Source of the DNA: Amycolatopsis sp. NBC_01480
GTDB lineage: Bacteria > Actinomycetota > Actinomycetes > Mycobacteriales > Pseudonocardiaceae
DNA: 64,000 bases
Direction of reading: 5' to 3'
Assembly: GCF_036227205.1 (NCBI RefSeq)
Contig: NZ_CP109442.1
Location: 7,998,001-8,062,000 of the forward strand
Part shown: piece by piece, positions 1 through 8,709 of the stretch
How positions within the stretch are numbered: position 1 is the first letter of the stretch
Layout: each line of letters starts with the position of its first letter
Made by a program: the position numbers and the translations under genes
Notes under the pieces: model-generated
Seen by the model: only the letters and a program-made list of their open reading frames with translations
The model's database searches: none
Told to the model about the DNA's origin: nothing

Positions 1-2
1 CC

Positions 3-314
3 GGCCCCATCCCCGCGACCCGGAAGCTGCTGGAGCGCAACGGTTTGACGATCGACGACCTCGATCTGATCGAGATCAACGAAGCGTTCAGCTCGGTCGT
101 GCTCGCCTGGGAGCGCGAACTCAAGCCGGACATGGCGAAGGTGAACGTCAACGGCGGGGCGATCGCGCTCGGTCACCCGGTCGGCGCTTCGGGCGCGCGG
201 CTGTTCGGCACGCTGCTGTCCGAAATGGAGCGGCGGGACGTGGAGCTCGGGCTGGTCACCATGTGCTGTGGCGGTGGCCTGGGGACGGCCACGCTCGTTC
301 AGCGGGTCCGCTGA
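3..314 (+). CDS. Thiolase (acetyl-CoA C-acyltransferase), C-terminal part
   Basis: This is the last ~103 residues of a type-II thiolase, which splits 3-oxoacyl-CoA with CoA to acetyl-CoA and a shortened acyl-CoA. The start lies upstream of the window. The reading frame shows the NEAF motif, the thiolase signature [19 protein letters not shown] with its catalytic His, and the C-terminal CCGGGLGTA loop carrying the second catalytic Cys. The stop overlaps the next start (TGATG), so it heads or belongs to the beta-oxidation operon that follows. The acyl substrate cannot be told from this fragment. Confidence 0.93.
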   Translation, partial: GPIPATRKLLERNGLTIDDLDLIEINEAFSSVVLAWERELKPDMAKVNVNGGAIALGHPVGASGARLFGTLLSEMERRDVELGLVTMCCGGGLGTATLVQRVR

Positions 315-1549
315 TGATCGACCTGCGGCCGTTCGTCTCCGCCGGCGACGGCGTGTGGTGGGGCCAGGGCGGCGCGGAACCCGAACCGCTGGTGAACGCC
401 CTGCTCGACCAGGTCGGCGAGATCGGCGAGGTCCGCGCGTTCTGCGGTCTGACGTGGAATCCGCGGCTGGCGGGGGATCTGCCCGACGAGCTGACCGTGC
501 TTTCCTACGGCGGGCTGGGCGAGCTGCGCCGGCTGAGCCGGCACGGCCGGCTCGACGTGGTGCCGTGCCACTACTCCGCGCTGCCGCGCATGTTCGCGCG
601 CGGCCAGCTGCCCGCCGACGTCGGGCTGGTGCAGGTTTCCCGGCCGGACGGCAACGGCGAGGTGTCGCTCGGCATCGGCGTCGAGTACGCCGCGGACGCC
701 ATCCCGCACAGCCGGGTGCTCGTCGCGGAGGTGAACCACCGGATGCCGCCCACCACCGGCAGCGCGCGGCTGCCGCTGGAGCGGTTCGCCGCCGTGGTCG
801 AGACGGACCGCCCGCTCGCCGAAGCGTCCACCCGTCCCGCCGATGCGGTGGACCGGGCGATCGCCGACCACGTCGCCGGGCTGATCGAAGACGGCGACAC
901 CCTGCAGATGGGGGTCGGGCCGCTGCCGAACGCGGTGCTCGACTCGCTGTCCGGTCACCGCGAACTCGGCTTTCACAGCGGCATGATCACCGACGGCGTG
1001 CTGACCCTGGTCGAGAAGGGCGTGCTGACCGGGGCGCGGAAGGAAATCGACCGGGGAATCATCGTCACCGGTGCCGCCTTGGGCACGGCGGAGTTCTACG
1101 AGCGGATCGGCGAGTTCCCGGTCGAGTTCCGGCCGGCCAGTTACACGCACTCGCCGGCGGTGCTTTCCCGGCTGCGCTCGCTGGTCTCGATCAACTCCGC
1201 GATCGAGGTCGACCTGCTGGGCCAAGTGGGCGCGGAGATCCGCCGGGGCGTGCACATCGGCGCCGTCGGCGGCCAGGTCGACTTCAGCCGGGCCGCCTCG
1301 TTGACCGGTGCCCGTTCGATCATCGCGCTGCGCTCCGAATCCGCCGGTGAATCCACGATCTCGCCGGCCCTGCGCGGTGGCGTCGTCACCACCGCGCGGG
1401 TCGACGTCGACGCCGTGGTCACCGAGCACGGCGTCGCGCTCCTGACCGGATGCACTGTCGCCGAACGAGCCCGGCGGCTCATCCGGGTCGCCGCGCCGCG
1501 GCACCGGAGCACCTTGGAAAACAGCCTTGCCGACCGGGAGTTGCCATGA
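314..1549 (+). CDS. Acetyl-CoA hydrolase/transferase family CoA-transferase
   Basis: A 411-residue protein of the Cat1/4-hydroxybutyrate CoA-transferase type, which moves CoA between acetyl-CoA (or another acyl-CoA) and a carboxylic acid. The motif GVGPLPNAVLDSL near the middle and the later GGQVDFSRAA segment are typical of the family, and the length is close to usual. I chose the ATG at 314 because it overlaps the thiolase stop; longer upstream readings run through the thiolase. Next to thiolase and HMG-CoA lyase it could activate acetoacetate or load CoA on the incoming acid, since no acyl-CoA ligase is visible in the window. The substrate is inferred from context only. Confidence 0.85.
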   Translation: MIDLRPFVSAGDGVWWGQGGAEPEPLVNALLDQVGEIGEVRAFCGLTWNPRLAGDLPDELTVLSYGGLGELRRLSRHGRLDVVPCHYSALPRMFARGQLPADVGLVQVSRPDGNGEVSLGIGVEYAADAIPHSRVLVAEVNHRMPPTTGSARLPLERFAAVVETDRPLAEASTRPADAVDRAIADHVAGLIEDGDTLQMGVGPLPNAVLDSLSGHRELGFHSGMITDGVLTLVEKGVLTGARKEIDRGIIVTGAALGTAEFYERIGEFPVEFRPASYTHSPAVLSRLRSLVSINSAIEVDLLGQVGAEIRRGVHIGAVGGQVDFSRAASLTGARSIIALRSESAGESTISPALRGGVVTTARVDVDAVVTEHGVALLTGCTVAERARRLIRVAAPRHRSTLENSLADRELP

Positions 1550-2502
1550 CCCTGCCCAACGCGGCGCAAGACGAGAGCCGCACCGTCAAGATCCGGGAAG
1601 TCGGTCCCCGGGACGGGTTCCAGAACGAGCCCGAAACCATTCCCACGGCCGAGAAGATCCGGCTGATCAACGCGCTCGGCCGGGCCGGCCTCACCCGCAT
1701 CGAGGTCGCCAGCTTCGTCCGGCCGGACGTCATCCCCCAGCTCTCGGACGGGGTGGCCGTCCTCGAGGGCATCGACCTGCCCGAGGACGTCGACCGCCTG
1801 GTGCTGGTCCCGAACAGCCGCGGCCTCGACAACGCACTGGCCCAGCGCGACCTTTTCGAGGAGATCGCGCTGTTCGTGAGCGCGTCGGAGACGCACAACC
1901 AGCGCAACATCAACCGGCCGGTGGCCGAGACGATGGCCGACGTCAAGAAAATGGGCGAGCGCATCGTCGCCGAAGACCTCGGCTTCTGCGCGGTGATCGC
2001 CACGTCGTTCGGTTGCCCGTTCGAGGGCAAGGTCCCGATGGACCGGGTGCTCGACCTCGCCGAGCAGTTCGCCGAAGCCGGCGCGACGGAGCTCGGATTC
2101 GGTGACACCACCGGGATGTGCAACCCGGCGTACGCGTCGCGGTTCTTCGCGGCCGCGCTCGATCGCCTGCCGGGAATCGAGATCACCGCCCATTTCCACA
2201 ACACCCGCGGACAGGGGCTGGCCAACGCGTACGCGGCGTTCGAGGCGGGGTGCCGCAGCTTCGAGTCGAGCTTCGGCGAACTGGGCGGGTGCCCGGTACC
2301 CGCCGGTTCGACGGGCAATATCGCCACCGAAGACCTCGTGAGCATGTTCCACGAAATGGGCGTGGACACCGGGACCGACCTGCCCGCCCTGATCGAGGCG
2401 GCCCGGGCTGCGCAAACCGTGCTGGGCCGCAAACTCACCAGCCACTCGATCGTCGCCGGCCCGGTCGGCTGGGCCGCCCCCGATACCGAAACAGGAGCGT
2501 AA
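1546..2502 (+). CDS. mvaB: Hydroxymethylglutaryl-CoA lyase
   Basis: A 318-residue TIM-barrel lyase that cleaves 3-hydroxy-3-methylglutaryl-CoA to acetyl-CoA and acetoacetate. The N-terminal [11 protein letters not shown] motif, the mid-protein GFGDTTGM segment (metal/substrate region), the HFHNTRG metal-binding histidines and the glycine loop [12 protein letters not shown] with its cysteine are all present. The ATG at 1546 overlaps the upstream stop (ATGA) and has a GGGAG ribosome site five bases before it. HMG-CoA is the end product of leucine and of isoprenoid-chain or isopropyl-substituted ring catabolism; paired with a CoA-transferase and a thiolase this gives a route from HMG-CoA to acetyl-CoA. 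Confidence 0.9.
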   Translation: MTLPNAAQDESRTVKIREVGPRDGFQNEPETIPTAEKIRLINALGRAGLTRIEVASFVRPDVIPQLSDGVAVLEGIDLPEDVDRLVLVPNSRGLDNALAQRDLFEEIALFVSASETHNQRNINRPVAETMADVKKMGERIVAEDLGFCAVIATSFGCPFEGKVPMDRVLDLAEQFAEAGATELGFGDTTGMCNPAYASRFFAAALDRLPGIEITAHFHNTRGQGLANAYAAFEAGCRSFESSFGELGGCPVPAGSTGNIATEDLVSMFHEMGVDTGTDLPALIEAARAAQTVLGRKLTSHSIVAGPVGWAAPDTETGA

Positions 2503-2507
2503 GTCAC

Positions 2508-3263
2508 ATGAGCAACCGCGTCGCCCTCGTCACCGGCAGTGCCCAGGGAATCGGCAAGGGCATCGCCACCACCTTGGGAGCACAGGGATTCCGGGTCGTT
2601 GTCGCCGACCTCAACCAGGAGGCGGCGGAGCAGGCCGCGAAGGAGATCACCGCGGCCGGCGGCACCGCGTTCGCCGTGCGGATCGACGTCACCAGCACCG
2701 AATCGGTGGAAGCCGCGGTGGCGACCGTCGAGCAGGAGTTCGGCCCCATCGAGGTGGTGGTGAACAACGCCGGCTGGGACGACTTCATGCCCTTCGTGAA
2801 GACCGACGAGGCGTTCTGGGACAGGATTCTCGACATCAACTTCAAGGGCGCGCTGCGGGTCATCAGGACGGTCGTGCCGGGGATGATGGAGCGCGGTTTC
2901 GGGCGCGTGGTGAACATCGGCTCCGACGCGGGCCGCGTCGGATCGTCCCTGGAGGCCGTGTATTCCGGTGCCAAGGGCGGCATCATCGCCTTCACCAAAA
3001 CGCTCGCCCGCGAGGTCGCGACGAAGGGCGTCACGGCGAACACGGTCTGCCCCGGCCCCACCGACACCCCGGCGCTGCGGAAGTTCGCCGAGGGCGCCGG
3101 CGACGCCGAGAAGGTGATCGGCGGGATGACCCGCGCGGTCCCGATGAAGCGCCTCGGGACGCCGGAAGACATCGGCCCGGCCGTGGCCTTCTTCGCTTCC
3201 GACGGGGCCGGGTTCGTCACGGGCCAGACGCTGTCGGTCAGCGGCGGCCTCACGATGTCCTGA
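2508..3263 (+). CDS. SDR-family 3-hydroxyacyl-CoA-type dehydrogenase
   Basis: A 251-residue classical short-chain dehydrogenase. It has the NAD(P) motif TGSAQGIG (residues 9-16), NNAG near 86, catalytic Ser139 and Tyr152-x3-Lys156, and a C-terminal SGGLTMS end. Asp34 after the second strand (VVVADLN) suggests NAD preference. In this operon, just upstream of a MenB/BadI-like hydrolase, a 2-hydroxycyclohexanecarboxyl-CoA dehydrogenase (BadH-like) or other 3-hydroxyacyl-CoA dehydrogenase role is likely. Family placement is firm; the substrate is inferred. The start at 2508 has an ACAGGAG site 11 bases upstream. Confidence 0.88.
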   Translation: MSNRVALVTGSAQGIGKGIATTLGAQGFRVVVADLNQEAAEQAAKEITAAGGTAFAVRIDVTSTESVEAAVATVEQEFGPIEVVVNNAGWDDFMPFVKTDEAFWDRILDINFKGALRVIRTVVPGMMERGFGRVVNIGSDAGRVGSSLEAVYSGAKGGIIAFTKTLAREVATKGVTANTVCPGPTDTPALRKFAEGAGDAEKVIGGMTRAVPMKRLGTPEDIGPAVAFFASDGAGFVTGQTLSVSGGLTMS

Positions 3264-4096
3264 TGGGGGACATCGAAGTCGGCTGGGCGGAATCCGGCGA
3301 CTACACCGATATCCGTTACGAGACCACGTCCGACGGCATCGCCAAGATCACCATCGACCGCCCGGAGGTGCACAACGCCTTCCGGCCACAGACCCTGATC
3401 GAGATCTCGCGGGCGCTCACGGTGGCCCGGGAGGACGAGTCGGTCGGCGTCGTCGTGCTGACCGGCGCGGGCGAGAAGGCGTTCTGCTCGGGCGGTGACC
3501 AACGAGTGCGGGGCGACAGCGGGTATCAGGCGGATGCCGACAGCACCGGCCGGTTCCACGTCACCGACCTGCACGTCCAGATGCGGCGGTGCCCCAAGCC
3601 GATCGTCGCCATGGTCGCCGGGTACGCGATCGGCGGCGGCCACGTGCTGCACCTGGTCTGCGATCTCACGATCGCCGCCGACAACGCGGTTTTCGGGCAG
3701 GTCGGGCCCCGGGTCGGCTCGTTCGACGGCGGCTTCGGGGCGAGCCTGCTGACCAGTCTCGTCGGGCCGAAGAAGGCCAAGGAGATCTGGTTCCTGTGCC
3801 GGCGCTACGACGCGGCCAAGGCCGAGGCGATGGGCCTGGTCAACACGGTCGTGCCGCTGGCCGACCTCGAGGCGGAGACCGTGCGCTGGTGCCGGGAGAT
3901 GCTCGAGCTGTCCCCGTTCGCGCTGCGGCTGATGAAGGCCAGCTTCCACGCGGCCGAGGACGGCTTCGCCGGGATCCAGCAGCTGGCCCACGACGCCAAC
4001 CTGCTGTTCTACGGATCGGCCGAAGCCCAGGAGGGACGCGAAGCGTTCAAGGAAAAACGCGCTCCCGACTTCAGCCGGTTTCCCCGGCGGGCCTGA
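3263..4096 (+). CDS. MenB/BadI-like crotonase (ring-ketoacyl-CoA hydrolase or DHNA-CoA synthase type)
   Basis: A 277-residue crotonase of the MenB/BadI branch. Diagnostic pieces are [10 protein letters not shown] near residue 76, [11 protein letters not shown] as oxyanion loop, and [16 protein letters not shown], where Gly sits at the position used by bicarbonate-dependent MenB enzymes. The C-terminus [13 protein letters not shown] is also MenB-like. Sequence alone would suggest 1,4-dihydroxynaphthoyl-CoA synthase, but no men genes are nearby and its start overlaps the SDR stop. A ring-opening hydrolase of a 2-ketocycloalkane-carboxyl-CoA is therefore more likely here. A second, more BadI-like homologue lies at 10828-11622. 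Confidence 0.8.
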   Translation: MGDIEVGWAESGDYTDIRYETTSDGIAKITIDRPEVHNAFRPQTLIEISRALTVAREDESVGVVVLTGAGEKAFCSGGDQRVRGDSGYQADADSTGRFHVTDLHVQMRRCPKPIVAMVAGYAIGGGHVLHLVCDLTIAADNAVFGQVGPRVGSFDGGFGASLLTSLVGPKKAKEIWFLCRRYDAAKAEAMGLVNTVVPLADLEAETVRWCREMLELSPFALRLMKASFHAAEDGFAGIQQLAHDANLLFYGSAEAQEGREAFKEKRAPDFSRFPRRA

Positions 4097-4133
4097 CCAC
4101 CTGAACCCCGGACCAAGAATCAAGCGAGGCACG

Positions 4134-4910
4134 ATGAGTGAACCCGAAGCCGTCACCTGGCGCAGCGCGTCGCCGGGAATCACCGTCGTCACGGTGAACC
4201 GCCCGCCGGCCAACGCGCTCGGGCTGCCGATCCTCGACGGGCTGCACTCGGCGTTCGACGCCGCGGAGAAGGCCGGTGACGTCAGGGTGATGGTCGTCGA
4301 GTCGGCCCTGCCCGGGTTTTTCGCCGCCGGCGCGGACATCAAGCACATGTCCACCATCGACGCCGAGACGTTCCTCGCGTACGGGAACCGCATGCGGTCG
4401 GTCAACGACCGGCTGGCCGCCGCGCCGTGGATCTCGATCGCGGCAGTCGACGGGGCCGCGCTCGGCGGCGGTCTCGAGCTCGCGATGGCGTGCACGCTGC
4501 GGGTGTGCGGTCCCCGGGCGAAGTTCGGCCTGCCCGAGGTCAAGCTCGGCCTGATCCCGGGAGCCGGTGGGACACAACGACTCCCGCGGCTGGTCGGCCG
4601 GGGCCGGGCACTGGATCTCATGCTGACCGCCCGTCAGGTGCGCGCGGACGAGGCGCTCGCCATCGGACTGGTCGACCGGCGCACCGAAGGTGACGTGCTG
4701 GACGCCGCGCTGACGCTGGCCGCCGAGATCGTCCCGTCCTCGCTGCCGGCGCAGCTGGCCGTGGTGCGCACGGTTGATGCCGCGTTCGAGCTGCCCCTGG
4801 CCGACGGGATGGCTTACGAGGCCACACAGGAACAGGCGCTGTTCACCGACGGCGACGCGGCCGAAGGCATCACCGCCTTCATCGAGAAGCGACCGCCGAA
4901 CTTCGCCTGA
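4134..4910 (+). CDS. Enoyl-CoA hydratase
   Basis: A 258-residue crotonase that adds water to trans-2-enoyl-CoA. Both catalytic glutamates of true hydratases are present: one in GGGLELAMAC and one in GLPEVKLGLIPGAGGTQR. The ADIKHM segment supplies the first oxyanion region. It is the only one of the crotonases in this operon with the complete Glu pair, so it is probably the main hydratase of the pathway. The ATG at 4134 follows a 37-base gap after the MenB/BadI-like gene. Confidence 0.9.
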   Translation: MSEPEAVTWRSASPGITVVTVNRPPANALGLPILDGLHSAFDAAEKAGDVRVMVVESALPGFFAAGADIKHMSTIDAETFLAYGNRMRSVNDRLAAAPWISIAAVDGAALGGGLELAMACTLRVCGPRAKFGLPEVKLGLIPGAGGTQRLPRLVGRGRALDLMLTARQVRADEALAIGLVDRRTEGDVLDAALTLAAEIVPSSLPAQLAVVRTVDAAFELPLADGMAYEATQEQALFTDGDAAEGITAFIEKRPPNFA

Positions 4911-4950
4911 TCCGTGGCCCGGGCGAGAACCGCAGCGGAAGGAGCCGGTC

Positions 4951-5763
4951 GTGAAGATTCCGGACGAGGACTACAAAACACTGCGGCTCAGCGAGCCGGG
5001 CACCGATGTCGCGCTCGTGGAGCTGAACCGCCCCAGCCGGTACAACGCGATGACCGACACCATGTTCGACGAGCTGGAACGGGCGTTCACCGCGCTCGAC
5101 GACGAGGACGGCTGCCGGGCAGTGGTGCTGACCGGCGCGGGCCAGGCGTTCTGCGCCGGCTACGACCTCGCCGACGCGGAAGACCTCCCCGGACTCGGTG
5201 CGCTGGGCATGCTGGATCGGCAGGAACGGGCGGCGCGGGCCCTGCTCGCGGTGCGTTCCGTGCGGGTTCCGGTGATCGCCGCGGTCAACGGGGCCGCGGC
5301 GGGCGGCGGTATGTCACTCGCGCTGGCGGCCGATATCCGGCTCGCGGCCACCGGGGCGAAGTTCAACGCCGCGTTCGTCCGGATAGGACTGTCCGCGGGG
5401 GATCTCGGTGCTTCCTGGCTGCTGACGCGGCTGATCGGCCCCGCTCAGACGAGCGAGATCTGTTTCACCGGGCGCATGGTGCTCGCCGAAGAGGCGGAGC
5501 GGATCGGCTTGGTCAACCGTGTGGTCGCTCCTGACGCGCTGCTGCCCGAGGCCCTGGCGCTCGCCGAGACGATCGCCGCCAACTCTCCCGGCGGGGTGCA
5601 GCTGTCGAAGCGTGCGGTGCAGGCCAACATGGAGATCTCGTCGTACGCCGCCGCACTCGAATTGGAGAACCGCGGCCAAGCGCTGTTGACGCGCGGCTCG
5701 GACATGCCGGAGGCGCTGGCCGCGTTCAAGGAGAAGCGCAAGCCCCTGTTCACCGGCTGCTGA
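4951..5763 (+). CDS. Enoyl-CoA hydratase/isomerase family protein (atypical active site)
   Basis: A 270-residue crotonase starting at GTG 4951 with GGAAGGAG upstream. The oxyanion loop is intact (AGYDLADAE; NGAAAGGGMSLALAADIR). The first catalytic Glu of hydratases is replaced by Ser in GGGMSLA, and the second position lies in AFVRIGLSAGDLGASW, where an Asp takes the usual Glu place. This pattern is common in actinobacterial paralogues that may act as isomerases or on unusual acyl-CoAs. It shares the C-terminal ENRGQALLTR block and nearly all motifs with the next gene, so the two look like a tandem duplication. Confidence 0.85.
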   Translation: MKIPDEDYKTLRLSEPGTDVALVELNRPSRYNAMTDTMFDELERAFTALDDEDGCRAVVLTGAGQAFCAGYDLADAEDLPGLGALGMLDRQERAARALLAVRSVRVPVIAAVNGAAAGGGMSLALAADIRLAATGAKFNAAFVRIGLSAGDLGASWLLTRLIGPAQTSEICFTGRMVLAEEAERIGLVNRVVAPDALLPEALALAETIAANSPGGVQLSKRAVQANMEISSYAAALELENRGQALLTRGSDMPEALAAFKEKRKPLFTGC

Positions 5764-5791
5764 CGCGCCACGACACGACAGCGAGGTCGTC

Positions 5792-6598
5792 ATGCGATTT
5801 CCCGAATTCGAGACCCTGACCTTCGAAGTGCTCGACGGTGGGATCGGCGTGCTCCGGCTGAACCGGCCGGAGCGGATGAACGCCCAGACCGTGCGGATGT
5901 TCCACGAGTACGGCCTGGCGGCCCGGGCCCTGCGGGACACCGGGCTCCGCGCGCTGATCCTGACCTCCACCGGGGACCGGGCGTTCTGCGCCGGGTTCGA
6001 CCTGGCCGAGATCGACGTGATCACCCGCATGGGAGTGCGGGAGTTCCTGAAGTTCCAGGAGACCGCGACGGGCGGGATCGCGGCGCTGCGGCACTTGCCG
6101 TTCCCGGTGATCGCCGCGGTGCACGGGCCGGCGACGGGTGGTGGCATGGCGTTGGCGCTGGCCGCGGACATCCGGCTGGTCGCTCCGTCGGCGAAGTTCA
6201 GCGCGGCCTTCGTGAAGGTCGGCCTTTCGGTCGGCGAGCTGGGCACCTCCTACACACTGAGCCGGCTCGTCGGCCCGGGGCGCGCGGCGGAAATCGGCTA
6301 CACCGGGCGGCTGGTGGCGGCGGAGGAGGCCGTCACGATCGGCTTGGCGAACCGGATGGTGCCCGGCGAGCAGCTGTTCGGCGAAGCCGTCGCGATGGCG
6401 GAGCAGATCGCGGCGAACTCCCCAGGCGGGGTGCGGATGTCCAAGCGGGCCATCCAGCGCAATCAGGAGATCACGTCCTACGCCGCCGCGCTCGAGCTGG
6501 AGAACCGCGGCCAGGCGCTGCTGACGCGGACCGCGGACATGCCGGAAGCGTTGTCGGCCTTCACCGAGAAGCGCCAACCGCGCTTCACCGGGCGGTGA
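5792..6598 (+). CDS. Enoyl-CoA hydratase/isomerase family protein (tandem paralogue)
   Basis: A 268-residue crotonase, close paralogue of the gene directly upstream (shared SYAAALELENRGQALLTR block and oxyanion loop GGGMALALAADIR). The first catalytic Glu is again absent (Ala in GGGMALA), but the second region reads AFVKVGLSVGELGTSY and so keeps a Glu where its neighbour has Asp. The difference suggests the pair has split roles, for example isomerase versus hydratase on ring-derived substrates. It is separated from the preceding stop by 28 bases. Confidence 0.85.
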   Translation: MRFPEFETLTFEVLDGGIGVLRLNRPERMNAQTVRMFHEYGLAARALRDTGLRALILTSTGDRAFCAGFDLAEIDVITRMGVREFLKFQETATGGIAALRHLPFPVIAAVHGPATGGGMALALAADIRLVAPSAKFSAAFVKVGLSVGELGTSYTLSRLVGPGRAAEIGYTGRLVAAEEAVTIGLANRMVPGEQLFGEAVAMAEQIAANSPGGVRMSKRAIQRNQEITSYAAALELENRGQALLTRTADMPEALSAFTEKRQPRFTGR

Positions 6599-6601
6599 GC
6601 G

Positions 6602-7639
6602 GTGACTGGGGAGTGGACACCGGCGGCCCGCCGGGAACTGGCGGAATTCCTCGAGGCCCGCGGGCTCACCCGGGGGCCGGTCACGACCCGCCGGATCGGG
6701 GACGGGCACTCGAACCTGACCTACCTGGTGTCGGACGGCGAACGGCAGGTGGTGCTCCGGCGTCCGCCACCGCCTCCGGTGCCGCCGGGTGCGCACGATA
6801 TGGCGCGCGAGGCCCGGCTGATCGGAGCGCTGCGCGAGACCGAGGTTCCCGTGCCGCGTCTGCTGGCCACCGCGGACGCGGGGCAGCTGCTCGACGTGCC
6901 TTGTTACGTCATGAGTTTCGCGGCGGGCCCGGTGGTCACGACCCGGACGCCGCCGCCACTCGACCAGCCCGGGACCCGCCGGGCGATCGGATACGCACTG
7001 GTGGACACCCTGGCCGCACTGCACACGGTCGACTGGCGCTCGGCCGGGCTGGCCGGCCTGGGGCGGCCGACCGGGTTCAACGAGCGGCACCTGCGGCGGA
7101 TCACCGGTCTGGTCGCGGGCGAGGACGGTGCGCTGCCCGCGCCGTTCGCACCGGTCCATTCCTGGCTGATGGCGAACATCCCCGCCGAATCCGGCGCGGC
7201 CCTGATCCACAACGACTACCGGATCGGCAACGTCGTCCTGTCGGCAAAGGAGCCAGGACGCGTCGAAGCGGTGCTGGACTGGGAGCTGGCCACCCTCGGC
7301 GATCCGCTGTTCGACCTCGGCTATTTCCTGGCTTCGGTCCCGCGGCCGGGCGTCCCGCTCACCCCCACCGAGGAGTTCGGGACGGCCCTGCTCGAACCGG
7401 GCTATCCCGGCCGCGAGGCGCTGGCGCAGCGGTACGCCGCCCGGACCGGCGCGAACCTGGCCGCACTCGGCTGGCACCGCGTTTTCGCGCTGTGGAAGCT
7501 GGCCGTGCTTTACGACTACGGGCGACGGCGGGCCGGCCGCAGCGGCGGCGACCCGTATTACCGGGAGGAATCGCTGGTGCGGTCGTTCCTCCACGAGGCC
7601 CAGGCCGTCGCCCGTTTCGAGGGAGCCCATGAGCACTGA
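6602..7639 (+). CDS. Phosphotransferase-family acyl-CoA kinase (ACAD10/LvaA-like)
   Basis: A 345-residue protein with an aminoglycoside-phosphotransferase-type kinase fold. It shows GDGHSNLTYLV near residue 34 (nucleotide loop), VVLRRPP with the ATP-binding region, the Brenner-type catalytic loop IHNDYRIGNVVL (Asp base, Asn metal ligand) and the metal Asp in LDWELATLGDP. Relatives next to acyl-CoA dehydrogenases (ACAD10/11, LvaA) phosphorylate 4-hydroxyacyl-CoAs so that the phosphate can be eliminated. In this operon a similar removal of a hydroxyl that blocks beta-oxidation is likely. Starts at GTG 6602, three bases after the previous stop; drug resistance is unlikely. Confidence 0.82.
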   Translation: MTGEWTPAARRELAEFLEARGLTRGPVTTRRIGDGHSNLTYLVSDGERQVVLRRPPPPPVPPGAHDMAREARLIGALRETEVPVPRLLATADAGQLLDVPCYVMSFAAGPVVTTRTPPPLDQPGTRRAIGYALVDTLAALHTVDWRSAGLAGLGRPTGFNERHLRRITGLVAGEDGALPAPFAPVHSWLMANIPAESGAALIHNDYRIGNVVLSAKEPGRVEAVLDWELATLGDPLFDLGYFLASVPRPGVPLTPTEEFGTALLEPGYPGREALAQRYAARTGANLAALGWHRVFALWKLAVLYDYGRRRAGRSGGDPYYREESLVRSFLHEAQAVARFEGAHEH

Positions 7640-8651
7640 ATTCGACGACGCCCTCGTACCGCGGCCGGACGCGGTACACCACGACCGGTTCTTCGACCGG
7701 TTCATGCTCAACCTGCACCCCGCGGACGCGACGGCGCCGTCGGTCATCACCGGTCTCGGCCACTACCCGGCGAGGAACGTCGTGGACGGGTTCGTCGTGG
7801 TCACCACCGGCACGGAGCAACGCAATGTCAGGTTCTCCACCGAGCTTTCCGCCACCAGCGGCGCCGGCGCCGGGCCACTGGCGTTCGAGATCATCGAGCC
7901 GAACCGCCGCTGGCGGCTCCGGGTGGCGGACAATCCGGCCGGCGTCGCCTTCGACGTGGTCTGGACGGCGCGGACCCCGTACTGGCTGCGCGAGGTGGAA
8001 CTCGGCAACAACGCCGGGCCGCCGACGAAGTTCGAGCACTTGGTCCAATCAGGACGCTACCGCGGGAGCCTGACTCTCGACGGTGCCACGCATCGGGTCG
8101 ACGGGTGGTACGGGCAGCGGGACCGTTCGCGCGGGGTGCGGAACATGGGTGGCGGGCAGGGCCTGCACCTGTGGTGCCAGGCGCAGTTCCCCGATCGGTC
8201 GATCGGCTTCCTGCTGGTGGAGGACCGGGCGGGGGAGCGGCTGCTGGCCGAGGGGGCCGTCCTGCACGAGGACGGCACTGTGGACGACGTCGTCGACGTG
8301 GGCCATCGGCTGGCATTCTCGGACCTGGACCTGATCGCCGGCACGGTGGCGGTGAGGACGGCCGCCGGGCGCGTTTACCACCTCGAGGCCGACGCGTCGG
8401 CCGGCGGCGGGTTCATGGCCGGGGCGGGTTACGGCGGCGGGCACGGGGTGAGGCGTGGACGTGGCTACCTGGACCACGAGGTCTACCGGCTCGACGGGCC
8501 GGTGAGTCCGCGCACCCTGGACACATCCCTGACCGACCGGCTGTGCGCTTTCCGTTGGGGCAGCACGGAGGGGACCGGAATCCTCGAGTTCGCGCTCACC
8601 CGCAGCGAGTCGTACCGCTACCGGCCCACCTTGCGCTGGCGCTGCCCCTGA
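7629..8651 (+). CDS. Two-domain beta-barrel protein coupled to the kinase (unknown function)
   Basis: A 340-residue soluble protein with many alternating beta strands, aromatic-rich stretches (GLHLWCQAQFPD, WRLRVAD) and no signal peptide or membrane segment. The layout of two similar halves resembles AttH/CrtC-type lipocalin-like proteins; I recognise this only tentatively. It overlaps the kinase gene by 11 bases, so the two are translationally coupled and probably act together, for example in binding or dephosphorylating the phosphorylated acyl-CoA. No catalytic residues can be named. Confidence 0.6.
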   Translation: MSTEFDDALVPRPDAVHHDRFFDRFMLNLHPADATAPSVITGLGHYPARNVVDGFVVVTTGTEQRNVRFSTELSATSGAGAGPLAFEIIEPNRRWRLRVADNPAGVAFDVVWTARTPYWLREVELGNNAGPPTKFEHLVQSGRYRGSLTLDGATHRVDGWYGQRDRSRGVRNMGGGQGLHLWCQAQFPDRSIGFLLVEDRAGERLLAEGAVLHEDGTVDDVVDVGHRLAFSDLDLIAGTVAVRTAAGRVYHLEADASAGGGFMAGAGYGGGHGVRRGRGYLDHEVYRLDGPVSPRTLDTSLTDRLCAFRWGSTEGTGILEFALTRSESYRYRPTLRWRCP

Positions 8652-8698
8652 CTCGTGAGTGTTCATGCCGGTTAGAACCGTCACGAACACTCACGAGT
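8651..8698. terminator. Bidirectional palindrome/terminator, probably a dispersed repeat
   Basis: A 23-base inverted repeat (8651-8673 and 8676-8698) with a 2-base loop and only two mismatches fills the gap between convergent genes ending at 8651 and 8710. Its outer arm is ACTCGTGAGTGTTC. The position and symmetry fit a bidirectional terminator. From memory, near-identical palindromes occur between convergent genes in Amycolatopsis genomes, so it may be a repeat family. Confidence 0.75.
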
Positions 8699-8709
8699 GG
8701 GGCGCGAGT

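Noticed and set aside
299..2507. Long open frames on the minus strand opposite the CoA-transferase and HMG-CoA lyase genes
   Set aside because: They lack any recognisable domain, are opposite genes with clear motifs, and are a usual by-product of very high GC content.
3263..4096. Calling this gene menB outright
   Set aside because: Motifs fit, but there are no menaquinone genes nearby and it is embedded in a catabolic operon.
6602..7639. Aminoglycoside resistance kinase
   Set aside because: Fold is shared, but the beta-oxidation context and ACAD10/LvaA-like motifs make an acyl-CoA substrate far more likely.
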